Counted from the first letter of the stretch, positions 55,523 through 62,940 are shown. The stretch: DNA of 64,000 bases from Paenibacillus sp. L3-i20 (GCF_022180385.2 NZ_BQME02000002.1:1550001-1614000), one strand, 5' to 3'. Made by a program: numbers and translations. Notes: generated from the sequence alone by a model not told the origin.

Positions 55523-55767
55523 TTGAGTTGACCTACACATGCCATGCACACATGTTTACCTTTCAGAATTCGGGATACATTAAGATCACCACAGAATGTG
55601 CAACCAGGTTCATATTTTTTCAATACGATGGTATTCCCTTGCGTAAAAATCTCAAGTCCGTCATTCTCACCAATACCAAAGCTAGTTCTCAATTCCTTCG
55701 GAATAACAACTCTACCTAGGTCATCTGTCTTGCGAATAATACCTGTTGATTTCATTTGATCCTTCAT
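55519..55767 (-). CDS. AbrB-family transition-state-type regulator
   Basis: An 82-residue protein. The AbrB/SpoVT DNA-binding beta domain (STGIIRKTDDLGRVVIPKEL with FGIGENDGLEIF) is followed by a C-terminal CTFCGDL ... CMACVGQ Cys pair, like a zinc ribbon. Element-encoded AbrB proteins may interfere with the host AbrB/Abh network. AAAGGGGCTAATTGAA precedes the ATG. First gene of the leftward early operon. Confidence 0.9.
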   Translation of the reverse strand: MKDQMKSTGIIRKTDDLGRVVIPKELRTSFGIGENDGLEIFTQGNTIVLKKYEPGCTFCGDLNVSRILKGKHVCMACVGQLK

Positions 55768-55829
55768 TTCAATTAGCCCCTTTAATCGTTATAGGTATAT
55801 TTACTGCGGGTTTTGAATAACTTAATTAT

Positions 55830-55850
55830 AAAATGTAATTTAAAATAACA
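55830..55850. promoter_or_regulatory. operator 1 of the element switch
   Basis: Contains TGTAATTTAAAATAACA, a quasi-palindrome. The full 21 bases occur as an exact reverse complement at 56122-56142. This copy is upstream of the leftward AbrB-like/antirepressor operon. Confidence 0.75.
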
Positions 55851-56121
55851 TTTTAGTGGTAAAAAAGTCACTAAAACGAACATACCGTCGCTTGTGTGAT
55901 TTAGAGTAACGTATTATAATTAGGTTGTCAGACATACATTTTTTTACACTACTTCCGCTTCTCGAAAAAGTGGAAATAGTTGGTTTAGAACTTATACTTC
56001 TCACGCTCCGTCTTTTTAATGAGTGTAGTGGGGTTTTGTTTGGTATTACTTGGATTTGATACCTCCTTTCGGTTCTGTGTGAAGATAATAACATGTTTAC
56101 AAAAATTACGTCAATACATTT
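55851..56121. promoter_or_regulatory. divergent control region of the switch
   Basis: About 390 bases without a credible gene separate the leftward AbrB/antirepressor operon from the rightward XRE repressor. The region is AT-rich, contains TATAAT-like boxes on both strands and a TTCCGCTT/AAGTGGAA hairpin (about 55948-55970). Both early promoters should be here, bracketed by the 21-bp inverted operator pair. No start sites can be fixed from sequence alone. Confidence 0.5.
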
Positions 56122-56142
56122 TGTTATTTTAAATTACATTTT
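56122..56142. promoter_or_regulatory. operator 2 of the element switch
   Basis: Exact 21-base reverse complement of operator 1, with core TGTTATTTTAAATTACA. It is 20 bases upstream of the XRE repressor start, so it may mediate autoregulation. Confidence 0.75.
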
Positions 56143-56161
56143 TTCAAGGATGGGATATTTC

Positions 56162-56533
56162 ATGGCGGATACATTAGGATCTCGGATAAGACGTTTACGT
56201 AAAAAATCTGGACTAACGCAAGAAGAAATTGCAGCAATGCTAGGTAAGACTCGGCCAGCCTTCACACAATACGAACTTGATAATAATGTACCTCCAAGTG
56301 AAACTCTTTCGCACTTGGCTAGTATACTGAAAACTTCTACTGATTACCTTATGGGTGTTTCACTAAGTTCACAGCCTGCAGATGCAGAAGATAGATTCGT
56401 TGATCAACTTGACCTTTCTGATAGTCAACTACTTACTAAATTCGATCTTATTTTAGATGGCGAAGTACTTGATAAAGAGCAATTCAAGATGGCAGTTGCA
56501 TTCCTGCGCACCTTGAAAAAATCTTCTGAATAA
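56162..56533 (+). CDS. XRE-family repressor of the element
   Basis: A 123-residue protein. Residues 5-60 are a helix-turn-helix (RIRRLRKKSGLTQEEIAAMLGKTRPAFTQYELDNNVPPSETL). Residues 75-123 are a helical dimerisation region. It is divergent from the AbrB/antirepressor operon, as expected of an ImmR/CI-like repressor. AAGGATGGGATATTTC precedes the ATG. No S24 peptidase or ImmA partner is seen. Confidence 0.88.
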   Translation: MADTLGSRIRRLRKKSGLTQEEIAAMLGKTRPAFTQYELDNNVPPSETLSHLASILKTSTDYLMGVSLSSQPADAEDRFVDQLDLSDSQLLTKFDLILDGEVLDKEQFKMAVAFLRTLKKSSE

Positions 56534-56630
56534 GGTTTCGGAGTATTTTTAACTTCTCCGAAGCCTTTAATTTTGCTAAAATTTCTTTTAGGTCTACAAC
56601 TTCTTTTTTATCATCTTGTTCTTTATCCAT
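56484..56630 (-). CDS. possible small protein antisense to the repressor 3' end
   Basis: A 48-residue frame (MDKEQDDKKEVVDLKEILAK, then LKASEKLKILRNL) with AAAGGGGAATCAATT before its ATG. It runs through the repressor's terminator hairpin and overlaps the gene's last 50 bases on the other strand. The ribosome site argues for it and the overlap against it. Confidence 0.3.
   Translation of the reverse strand: MDKEQDDKKEVVDLKEILAKLKASEKLKILRNLIQKIFSRCAGMQLPS
56535..56577 (+). terminator. terminator of the XRE repressor gene
   Basis: AAGGTTTCGGAG and CTCCGAAGCCTT arms around a T-rich loop, followed by TTTAATTTT just after the stop. Confidence 0.65.
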
Positions 56631-56669
56631 AATTGATTCCCCTTTCAAATTTTAGATGGAGGTTGTGGA

Positions 56670-56921
56670 ATGGCGCTCGAACGTGTAGAGTGCCTGCTTC
56701 GAGAATTAAGGACCAAGCGCGGTTTAAGTCAAATTGAACTATCTAAGCAACTTAAATCACGTGGAGTCAATGCTTCCCAGCAGCTTGTCTCACAAATCGA
56801 GCAAGGGAACAAACCAATGTCCCGTTTGATTTGGCGAGGCTGCTCGCTAGTTTTGGGATATCCTATGGAAGCATTCTATGAATGGCCCCCCAATCTTGAA
56901 CAGCAGGCAGGAGAGAGTTAA
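56670..56921 (+). CDS. second XRE-type helix-turn-helix protein
   Basis: An 83-residue protein (ECLLRELRTKRGLSQIELSKQL, VNASQQLVSQIEQGNKPMSR) with a Cro/C1-like HTH. TTAGATGGAGGTTGTGGA provides a site. It reads rightwards after the main repressor. A Cro-like or accessory regulator is plausible; the role is inferred. Confidence 0.8.
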   Translation: MALERVECLLRELRTKRGLSQIELSKQLKSRGVNASQQLVSQIEQGNKPMSRLIWRGCSLVLGYPMEAFYEWPPNLEQQAGES

Positions 56922-57075
56922 TAGACTCCTCCACACTTCGATTCACAACTAGTGCAGTTGTATAAACCCCCCGTCAATAGTCTAAAACTTCCATATATCC
57001 ATTAAACACCCAATGGTTTGATTTTACAATACTTAGATGGAGCGCTAATTGGTCGCCATAATTCGACTAAATTCG

Positions 57076-57112
57076 ATTAAAAAATCCCACCTTCGATAAA
57101 AAGGCGGGATAT
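57076..57112 (-). terminator. terminator of the agr-like operon
   Basis: On the reverse strand CCCGCCTT and AAGGTGGG arms are followed by ATTTTTTAA. It lies 20 bases past the stop of the LytTR gene. Confidence 0.8.
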
Positions 57113-57131
57113 CTGTATATTTTTGTTTATT

Positions 57132-57500
57132 CTAATTTAATAAGAGTGCTCTTTTTGAGTATTCCTCAATAAGCCATTCTCGCTTCTTCCTTGATAAAAT
57201 AATGGTATTTCCACTTTCGAAATATACTTTGTAATAAAAAAAATCAATCTTGATGATGTTGTCTAGATTTGCGATCGCACTTCGATCACACTCTCGAAAG
57301 TTGTATCCCGAGTTATTGAGAACATCACACCAATAGGTTAATGTGCCTGGCATAAATAGCACCCTATCTTTTATATAGAACTTAACACCTTTTTTAAGCT
57401 TGTAAGCCTTAATGTAGTCAATATCTTGGATGTTCTGAACAATTAGACCCTTTGTACCTCTTTCATCGTGAGTTAATGCGATCACAAAACCATCCCCCAT
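57132..57500 (-). CDS. stand-alone LytTR DNA-binding regulator
   Basis: Up to 122 residues, essentially only a LytTR domain: IVQNIQDIDYIKAYKLKKGVKFYIK, RECDRSAIANLDNIIKID and YKVYFESGNTIILSRKKREWL. There is no receiver domain and no phosphorylation Asp, unlike AgrA. A GTG at 57485 preceded by GGGGGATGG may be the real start (117 residues). It is the last gene of the agr-like operon and the likely output protein. It should bind paired direct repeats; the sites were not found by eye. Confidence 0.85.
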   Translation of the reverse strand: MGDGFVIALTHDERGTKGLIVQNIQDIDYIKAYKLKKGVKFYIKDRVLFMPGTLTYWCDVLNNSGYNFRECDRSAIANLDNIIKIDFFYYKVYFESGNTIILSRKKREWLIEEYSKRALLLN

Positions 57501-57506
57501 TTATTG

Positions 57507-57629
57507 TTATGCTAACTCTTCTGGAAGGTCTTCTTGATATAAAAAAGCCCAACAATTCCAGTTAGCTACTACTACTGCCTGCAAGACCAATACATAGCCT
57601 ATACTTGAATAAATTGCACTTCTGATCAT
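57507..57629 (-). CDS. agrD: AgrD-like cyclic peptide precursor
   Basis: A 40-residue protein overlapping the end of agrB by ATGA, with GGGAGGTGAGG before its ATG. Residues 1-22 are an amphipathic/hydrophobic leader (IRSAIYSSIGYVLVLQAVVV). The core NWNCWAFLYQ is followed by EDLPEEL. In S. aureus AgrD the ring Cys starts a five-residue ring and nine residues then reach the PKEL end; here Cys26-W-A-F-L is followed by exactly nine residues (YQEDLPEEL). A thiolactone CWAFL with exocyclic tail is predicted. Too short for most gene callers. Confidence 0.85.
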   Translation of the reverse strand: MIRSAIYSSIGYVLVLQAVVVANWNCWAFLYQEDLPEELA

Positions 57630-58162
57630 CCAGCCTCACCTCCCTTCTCTAGACGACGAATTAAGGTAAGAGACTGGAGTAATAATGCGCTTGAAATGAT
57701 TGGTGATAGGATAATGAAGTTAGTTGCTGCAAGGAGAATCGCAGTTATTCTAAGATGATTAAAGTATTTTTTTGGGAACCGCGTCTTACCTTCTAATCTA
57801 GAAGGAGCAAATAGTATTATTAATAATACGCTTGCAAGTGTAAGAATGTTGATTATTAATTTCGGATAATCTGAAAAACTGATTGCTGTTACTACAATAA
57901 CCGTTATTACAATGCACATTTCTGTCGATTTGAGGTGATAACCGCCAGTGAATTGACGCATAATAGCAAAAGTAGTTAAAGCAATTATCATATTTGGTAA
58001 TTCGTCGGTAATTAGACCTATTGTTACTATAAGTGCAATAGTAGGTACAACATTAAGATAGTAAGCTATTGCGTATCTGATACTTTCTACTCTGTCCTCA
58101 TGCTCAGGCGCTTCTTTGACTACATGATTTGCGATAGCTACAGAAAGCTTCTTAATGATCAT
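57626..58162 (-). CDS. agrB: AgrB-like peptide-processing membrane protease
   Basis: A 178-residue polytopic protein. The AgrB catalytic residues are present: His76 in MRQFTGGYHLKS and Cys83 in EMCIV, at the spacing of S. aureus His77/Cys84. It should cut the C-terminus of AgrD and close the thiolactone. AAAAAGGAGCAAGAGG precedes the ATG, which overlaps the upstream gene's stop. It forms one operon with agrD and a LytTR gene. Confidence 0.92.
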   Translation of the reverse strand: MIIKKLSVAIANHVVKEAPEHEDRVESIRYAIAYYLNVVPTIALIVTIGLITDELPNMIIALTTFAIMRQFTGGYHLKSTEMCIVITVIVVTAISFSDYPKLIINILTLASVLLIILFAPSRLEGKTRFPKKYFNHLRITAILLAATNFIILSPIISSALLLQSLTLIRRLEKGGEAG

Positions 58163-58781
58163 CCTCTTGCTCCTTTTTAATCGCATAGTACAAAAAAACT
58201 GCAAGAGAAATTATTAAGAATATGACTGCAAGATCAATATTACGCAAATAAACAATTTCTATTAAAAAAATGGTAAATCCAATTGCAACTGCAAGTACAA
58301 TCCACTTTTCCCACTTAAATTTAAACTTATCGTATTCCTTTGTGAATCCGAAGCCAAATGTATAGAGCAACTTACCAAGTCCAATGCCTACTATGCCAGA
58401 AACCACTTGACCAAGCGCCCTATTACTTTCTGATTCACTCGCTGCTTCCAATCCACCAAACATAAACATTACTACAATTAATTGAATAAGCATGTATATT
58501 CCGTAACCCACGATGGATGTAAACACCGCTCCGACAAACGGTAATTTGGTCACACCAAACATAAATATCATCAAAAAAAACAAAATTAGCAAAGGTATGA
58601 AAAGACCATACTCTGTCTCATAGATAAAGTGCACCTGTAATCCCATCAAAAGAATAAATAATAAGGATGGCAATAGATATTCTTTAAGATCAAATCTGAA
58701 TATGTAAAGTGTAAGCCCAAAAATAGCAAGTCCTTCAACAGACCCGATTAACATTGACATTATAAAATCCCACACGCTCAC
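58152..58781 (-). CDS. polytopic membrane protein of the agr-like operon
   Basis: A 209-residue protein with seven or more hydrophobic helices (MSMLIGSVEGLAIFGLTLYIF, LLPSLLFILLMGLQVHFIY, IYMLIQLIVVMFMFGG, and others) ending in a short cytoplasmic KKEQEDDH. Length and position are those of the sensor part of AgrC, but no dimerisation, HATPase or receiver region follows. It could be a kinase-less pheromone receptor or a membrane inhibitor of the LytTR protein, as in streptococcal LytTR regulatory systems; both are inference. A GTG start follows AGTGAGGACTG. Confidence 0.72.
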   Translation of the reverse strand: MSVWDFIMSMLIGSVEGLAIFGLTLYIFRFDLKEYLLPSLLFILLMGLQVHFIYETEYGLFIPLLILFFLMIFMFGVTKLPFVGAVFTSIVGYGIYMLIQLIVVMFMFGGLEAASESESNRALGQVVSGIVGIGLGKLLYTFGFGFTKEYDKFKFKWEKWIVLAVAIGFTIFLIEIVYLRNIDLAVIFLIISLAVFLYYAIKKEQEDDH

Positions 58782-58792
58782 CAGTCCTCACT

Positions 58793-58990
58793 CTACATTT
58801 TGCCTTTTTTTGTAAGTCTTTTTATCCTTAAATTTTCTACACTTTCTTTTAGAATTAGATGTCCTCCTTTTGCCTCTCTGTAAACAAGAAGACCATTGTC
58901 ACAGTACCTTGCCACTTGTCTACTTGATGTCTCAAGTCGCTCCGCCGCCTCTGTCGTTGTATAAACTTCAAAGAGTGGATTGTTGTCCAC
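58793..58990 (-). CDS. excisionase-like helix-turn-helix protein heading the agr-like operon
   Basis: A 65-residue protein. FEVYTTTEAAERLETSSRQVARYCDNGLL is the MerR/excisionase type of winged HTH; the end is basic (RIKRLTKKGKM). A GTG start follows GGGGAGGAAAACAA. It lies directly behind three copies of a 16-base palindrome and 12 bases before the membrane protein gene, so it probably regulates the operon. An Xis role is less likely without a neighbouring integrase. Confidence 0.8.
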   Translation of the reverse strand: MDNNPLFEVYTTTEAAERLETSSRQVARYCDNGLLVYREAKGGHLILKESVENLRIKRLTKKGKM

Positions 58991-59014
58991 TTGTTTTCCT
59001 CCCCGATTGTTTTT

Positions 59015-59097
59015 GTCTCAATCGAGACATTACTACTTTTTAAAAAATGTCTCGATTGAGACATTTTTGGGGATAAAATAATGTCTCAATCGAGACA
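59015..59097. promoter_or_regulatory. three palindromic operators before the agr-like operon
   Basis: TGTCTCAATCGAGACA (59015-59030), TGTCTCGATTGAGACA (59048-59063) and TGTCTCAATCGAGACA (59082-59097) start 33 and 34 bases apart, about three helical turns, so a regulator would sit on one face. The 12 outer bases are perfectly symmetric; the centre alternates. A fourth 15-base copy lies at 44596-44610. The region also holds the operon's promoter, which I cannot place exactly. Confidence 0.85.
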
Positions 59098-59150
59098 TTT
59101 ACAATATATCATGTAGTAATTCGAACTGTCAATAATTACTATTAAATAAA

Positions 59151-59181
59151 AGACTTCCTACCTTACCGGGGCAGGAAGTCT
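59151..59181 (-). terminator. terminator of the conjugation operon
   Basis: On the reverse strand AGACTTCCT and AGGAAGTCT arms are followed by TTTATTTAATAG. It overlaps the last codons of the ATPase gene. Confidence 0.75.
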
Positions 59182-61497
59182 AGTGATAAACCTTGCATAA
59201 CCGTCCTTATTCTTAATAAGATTTAATGAGTTAAAGCGTGGTAGCCGTAATAAATCTTCCTCTGAGTATGGATATAATTCAGACTTCAATTCCTCAAAAT
59301 TCTTTTTATCACAACCACTTATTAACATGTAACTTGCATTTGCAGAGCGGAGCTCATCGCGAATATGTTTGATTTGATTGAGATAGTGAGCGGAGATAAT
59401 CGGCTTAAGTCCAAACTTGGCATATTGACTCAGTTTAGAACGCATGTATTGCTCGGTATGCTGGACCTGATATAACTCATCGACGATCAAGTTGACCTTA
59501 ACCATCTTACTACGATCCCCACATAGTCCTTTAGAACGCATCTGCAAAGCAAGCCATATCTTAGTGCTCCAGTATGTTGTATAAACATCACGCTCCGAAT
59601 CAGTACCGAACATGTCTGACGGCATACGTATACAGATAAGCTGGTTCTTTTGCATCTCTTTGACCAAATCCACATTCCCGCGGGTATCTTTATCAAGCAT
59701 CCTTTCCACGTATGCGTTTTGTTCTAGCTGGTTCAAACGATCAATAATACCCACAATGTACGTTTCTTTTGTCCCAATCAAGACTCCTTTTTTGTCATAG
59801 TCATCAATCTCACCGAGCCATCCCACATATTTTTTCAAGTTCCCCGATTGAGTCTTAGGTATTGCCTTGATTAACCGATCGCGAACCTCATGGTCTTGCA
59901 AGCAATCAAACACATTACGAATGCTACCGCCACTTATAAAGGTCACCAGTGAAGCGCTAATAAGGTAACGTTGCATCTTAGCTGATAGCTTTGTTTCGTC
60001 CTCATTGATCGCATTAACCAGTGTCATGAGCTGTGTGGTCTGCTTCTTGGCGTTGTCATATGCTTCAAATGGATCAACACTTACTCCAACCTCGTTATAA
60101 CCAAGGCCTTGTAAATTACGTAGATCATTGCAGGCAATAACGAGCGTCTTATCATGTGGGATTGCTGCAGACACCTCTCTGCTTAACTCACACTGTCCAA
60201 CAAAATCAAACATAATGACACACTCACCGGCTTCAATTGCATCTTTGCTCAGATTACCTATTAAAGTAGATTTGCCGGCACGGGTAGGACCGATAAGTAC
60301 CAAAGTAAGGTTTTTGTATTCTCGATCATCCGATAAAAAAGCTTGCTGCGAGTGACCCCGATAGACGTTATCCCCTATACACATAACCCCTTGCTTAAGA
60401 TCATCTGGTATTTCTGTCTCATGTGTTTCTACTCGATCAATAAAGTTATATCGCTCGAGCATTTCACGCCCGGCCAGAGCGATAAAGTTTTGCGCTTCCT
60501 GATCCCCTATCTTATTTCGGGCAGCATGTATGTCACGATCATTAAAGGATAGCTGCTTCCTGTACGGTTTATAAATCAATCGATTATCCTCGGTCACGGT
60601 GTCAAACGACTGCGCTAGGCTACGAGCTGCATTTCGTTGTCGGAGTGAATCTGCGCTTTCTGCCATGACTACAATTTGTGTATCTATGATGGTGCTAGTA
60701 GCTTTTTTTGATGTACTCTCGCTGATTTTTCGTGCACCGTTCAATCTCTCAATCAAGCTTTCAATAATGTTGTTATCGCCATCTTTTTTCTTTTCACCGC
60801 TTAGCGTTTGAGCAATTTCCTTAAACATGAGGTCCATAAAAGATAGTACATATTTTAGCGCAAAGGACGAACCGAATTTATTGCGATCTACAGGCATTCG
60901 ATTGTTCACCTTTGTGATCGTAGCTTTATATAGATGCCTCCAGCTCACTTGATTGATTGGTACAAAGTTATAGAAGATGCCGAGTTTGTCTCCCTCCTCC
61001 AGTAGCTCAACAGTATTTAAGTTGCTACTTAACAGATCATTGCTGCGACGATCCGCTACGAGACTTAATGCGTCCTCTTTGTCATAGACAAGTTCGTATT
61101 TTGTTGCCCTTTTCCCGAACACTGGCAATTCAACAACAGCCTCAATTGTCACACTGCCCCATACGTCAGAAATCTTTTCTTGAAAATACCCGACATATTG
61201 TTTTGGTACAATAAAGTAAAAATCAACTTTACGCTGCTCCATGTAGATGTAATATGAGACTTTTGGAGGGAGAGCATATCTGTACTTGGTCCCGACTACA
61301 AACTCCCTCCCAAACGCTTTTATTACCTCTTCCTCTTCTGCTTTTAAATTTTTCATGGTGTTTGTATAAATGGCCGCTATCGCCCTTGCTACTTTATAAG
61401 TGCCTTGATTCCGAATTGAGTTATTTGGTTTTATTCGCAGATAAACATATTCGGGCTGTACAATCTCAAGGTACTTGGTGATTTTAATTGATTTCAC
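59158..61497 (-). CDS. VirD4/HerA-like conjugation ATPase
   Basis: About 779 residues. A 380-residue N-terminal part without clear membrane helices (ALPPKVSYYIYMEQRKVDFYF) is followed by a P-loop domain: Walker A GPTRAGKSTLIG (403-411), Walker B VNLIVDELYQV (670-674), and KFGLKPIISAHYLNQIKHI, as in TraM-recognition domains. It probably pumps or recruits DNA in a type IV secretion system. I start it at a GTG overlapping the M23 stop (GTGA) with GGAGGTGC upstream, dropping 21 residues. VirD4 versus VirB4 type is not settled. Confidence 0.82.
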   Translation of the reverse strand: MKSIKITKYLEIVQPEYVYLRIKPNNSIRNQGTYKVARAIAAIYTNTMKNLKAEEEEVIKAFGREFVVGTKYRYALPPKVSYYIYMEQRKVDFYFIVPKQYVGYFQEKISDVWGSVTIEAVVELPVFGKRATKYELVYDKEDALSLVADRRSNDLLSSNLNTVELLEEGDKLGIFYNFVPINQVSWRHLYKATITKVNNRMPVDRNKFGSSFALKYVLSFMDLMFKEIAQTLSGEKKKDGDNNIIESLIERLNGARKISESTSKKATSTIIDTQIVVMAESADSLRQRNAARSLAQSFDTVTEDNRLIYKPYRKQLSFNDRDIHAARNKIGDQEAQNFIALAGREMLERYNFIDRVETHETEIPDDLKQGVMCIGDNVYRGHSQQAFLSDDREYKNLTLVLIGPTRAGKSTLIGNLSKDAIEAGECVIMFDFVGQCELSREVSAAIPHDKTLVIACNDLRNLQGLGYNEVGVSVDPFEAYDNAKKQTTQLMTLVNAINEDETKLSAKMQRYLISASLVTFISGGSIRNVFDCLQDHEVRDRLIKAIPKTQSGNLKKYVGWLGEIDDYDKKGVLIGTKETYIVGIIDRLNQLEQNAYVERMLDKDTRGNVDLVKEMQKNQLICIRMPSDMFGTDSERDVYTTYWSTKIWLALQMRSKGLCGDRSKMVKVNLIVDELYQVQHTEQYMRSKLSQYAKFGLKPIISAHYLNQIKHIRDELRSANASYMLISGCDKKNFEELKSELYPYSEEDLLRLPRFNSLNLIKNKDGYARFITRLPAPVR

Positions 61498-62174
61498 TGC
61501 GCAGCACCTCCAAGTAACATTCGTATAACCGAGCTGGCCACAAATAACAACCCCGACCATCGAAAGCCATCTTTAAGCCCTGCCACACCTAAAATGATTA
61601 GTGCTGCGCAACCGATTAGCCCAATACCAAAACTCAAATCAAAAGCAACACTTGCTGCAGCATGCAGCCAATCAATGATATGCGTTTTGGCACTCGATAT
61701 AATTTCTCCCTGCGTGTGACCTGTCGCCTTTTCTATGATCCACATTGCCGGTCCTTTTACGCCGAGAATAGACGGTCCTGCAATCTCACCTGAATAGTGT
61801 TGAACAGTATTAAGCAATGGCGTAGGGTCAGCGTATTGACTATCATGCATCAACCCAAAATGGAGATGCGGCCCCGTACTGTGACCGGTATTACCGCTAA
61901 ATCCGATCAGATCCCCCACATCAATGTGAGCACCTTCTTTGACACTTACCTGATCGAGATGTCCATAAATCTGCACATCTCCGTTCCCATCCTTAATGTA
62001 CACCCCTTTGCCCAATCCACCTATATTATTTACTACCCTCTCTACTGTGCCAGATGCGATACTGTGGAGTTCCGTTCCTTTTGGCATAGCAAGGTCAATC
62101 CCATTGTGAATTCGCCCGTTGCGTATCTCTTCCAGTGCGCCAAATTGTGAGCTTACTCTAAATTTCATTGGCAT
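61494..62174 (-). CDS. M23 peptidase with C-terminal membrane segments
   Basis: A 226-residue protein. The N-terminal LytM/M23 domain has IHNGIDLAMPKG (His23 and Asp27), IYGHLDQV (His72) and TGHSTGPHLHFGLMHD (His103, His105): the zinc and catalytic residues are intact. The last 50 residues hold two hydrophobic helices (FGIGLIGCAALIILGVAGL, WSGLLFVASSVIRMLLGG). No signal peptide is seen, so export must use the membrane segments. It should open peptidoglycan for the conjugation apparatus, an arrangement reversed relative to usual wall hydrolases. Confidence 0.85.
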   Translation of the reverse strand: MPMKFRVSSQFGALEEIRNGRIHNGIDLAMPKGTELHSIASGTVERVVNNIGGLGKGVYIKDGNGDVQIYGHLDQVSVKEGAHIDVGDLIGFSGNTGHSTGPHLHFGLMHDSQYADPTPLLNTVQHYSGEIAGPSILGVKGPAMWIIEKATGHTQGEIISSAKTHIIDWLHAAASVAFDLSFGIGLIGCAALIILGVAGLKDGFRWSGLLFVASSVIRMLLGGAAQ

Positions 62175-62175
62175 C

Positions 62176-62619
62176 TTAAGTCACATCCAAGAAAAGAGTT
62201 TCAACCTGTTCGAATGCCCAAGGCAAACCGAGCAGCACAACATAAACGAGGAGGTAGGACAAAAACGATTTTCGAGCTGTGACAAAATCTCCTTGAACCG
62301 TAGCGTTGATCGTGTCAAATCCACCTTTAATAATAATGACCCACTTACCGACATTAACGAGTTTGGTATAGATCATTTGAGCTCCAGCATCAATACCACC
62401 ACTCGCCGCTGATACGATGTCAATTCCACCAAGCATTATTGCCAGCGTAATAGCACCAATGCGATAAACGGTTTTATTGCAGTCAATGTGCTCAATAATG
62501 ATTTTTGCCCCTGCCTTAATCCTCTCTAATAATGACTTAACCTCCTGTGACATAGGGTTTACACAAGCAGATTGCCAACCAGCCTCACACATCCCTGTCG
62601 ATGTTAAATAAAATTTCAC
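62176..62619 (-). CDS. VirB2/TrbC-like small membrane protein
   Basis: A 147-residue protein. After a Cys-containing N-terminal part it has helices at VYRIGAITLAIMLGGIDIV, LVNVGKWVIIIKGGFDTI and SFLSYLLVYVVLLGLPWAF. The paired helices around a Gly-rich turn resemble TrbC/VirB2 pilin-like or gating components. It is one base before the M23 peptidase gene, in the same operon. Confidence 0.65.
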   Translation of the reverse strand: MKFYLTSTGMCEAGWQSACVNPMSQEVKSLLERIKAGAKIIIEHIDCNKTVYRIGAITLAIMLGGIDIVSAASGGIDAGAQMIYTKLVNVGKWVIIIKGGFDTINATVQGDFVTARKSFLSYLLVYVVLLGLPWAFEQVETLFLDVT

Positions 62620-62718
62620 ACTGTCCTACCTCCTCGTACGTGCATTATTCTGCGTTGACGCGCATATGCTGAGGGTAATCCGCCCGCAGCGCCTTAGCCG
62701 ATTTGCGCCCATAGGAAT
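62620..62718. other. gap between the ParR-like gene and the conjugation genes
   Basis: About 100 bases with no gene; the AGGAGGTAGGAC site for the pilin-like gene is at its left end. A GCGGGCGG/CCGCCCGC-type short repeat lies within. No clear promoter. Confidence 0.35.
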
Positions 62719-62940
62719 TCATCCAATAAAACTCCCTAGATCAAAATCTCCACTATCTGTTGGTACAATGACTGGCCGACTCCCCGTTAAAACAAATCCA
62801 ACATCAAGATCACGTTGTACTAACCTCTTCAAATAGGCTGATTGATTGGATTTACCTTTGACATAGTTGTATAACGTCAATTGGTCCTGATCGAGCACGT
62901 TAAAAACTACCTGGATACGTTTTTTTAAAATGTCAGCCAT
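62719..62940 (-). CDS. ParR-like small DNA-binding protein
   Basis: A 73-residue protein starting MADILKKRIQVVFNVLDQDQ, with QLTLYNYVKGKSNQSAYLKRLVQRDL, a ribbon-helix-helix pattern. It begins inside the end of the ParM-like gene. By position it is the adaptor that links the centromere to the actin-like filament. Identification as ParR depends on that context. Confidence 0.72.
   Translation of the reverse strand: MADILKKRIQVVFNVLDQDQLTLYNYVKGKSNQSAYLKRLVQRDLDVGFVLTGSRPVIVPTDSGDFDLGSFIG

Noticed and set aside
55840-56094. 84-codon leftward frame in the switch region
   Set aside because: It overlaps the operator, has no ribosome binding site and a low-complexity basic composition; it is better read as non-coding control DNA.
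58793-58990. Excisionase (Xis) as the main role of the 65-residue HTH protein
   Set aside because: No integrase or attachment site is adjacent, and it heads an operon behind clustered operators, so a local regulator is more likely.
58855-59102. CRISPR-like reading of the three repeated palindromes
   Set aside because: Only three copies with 17-18 base AT-rich gaps, alternating orientation, no cas genes, and a regulator gene directly behind: operators explain them better.
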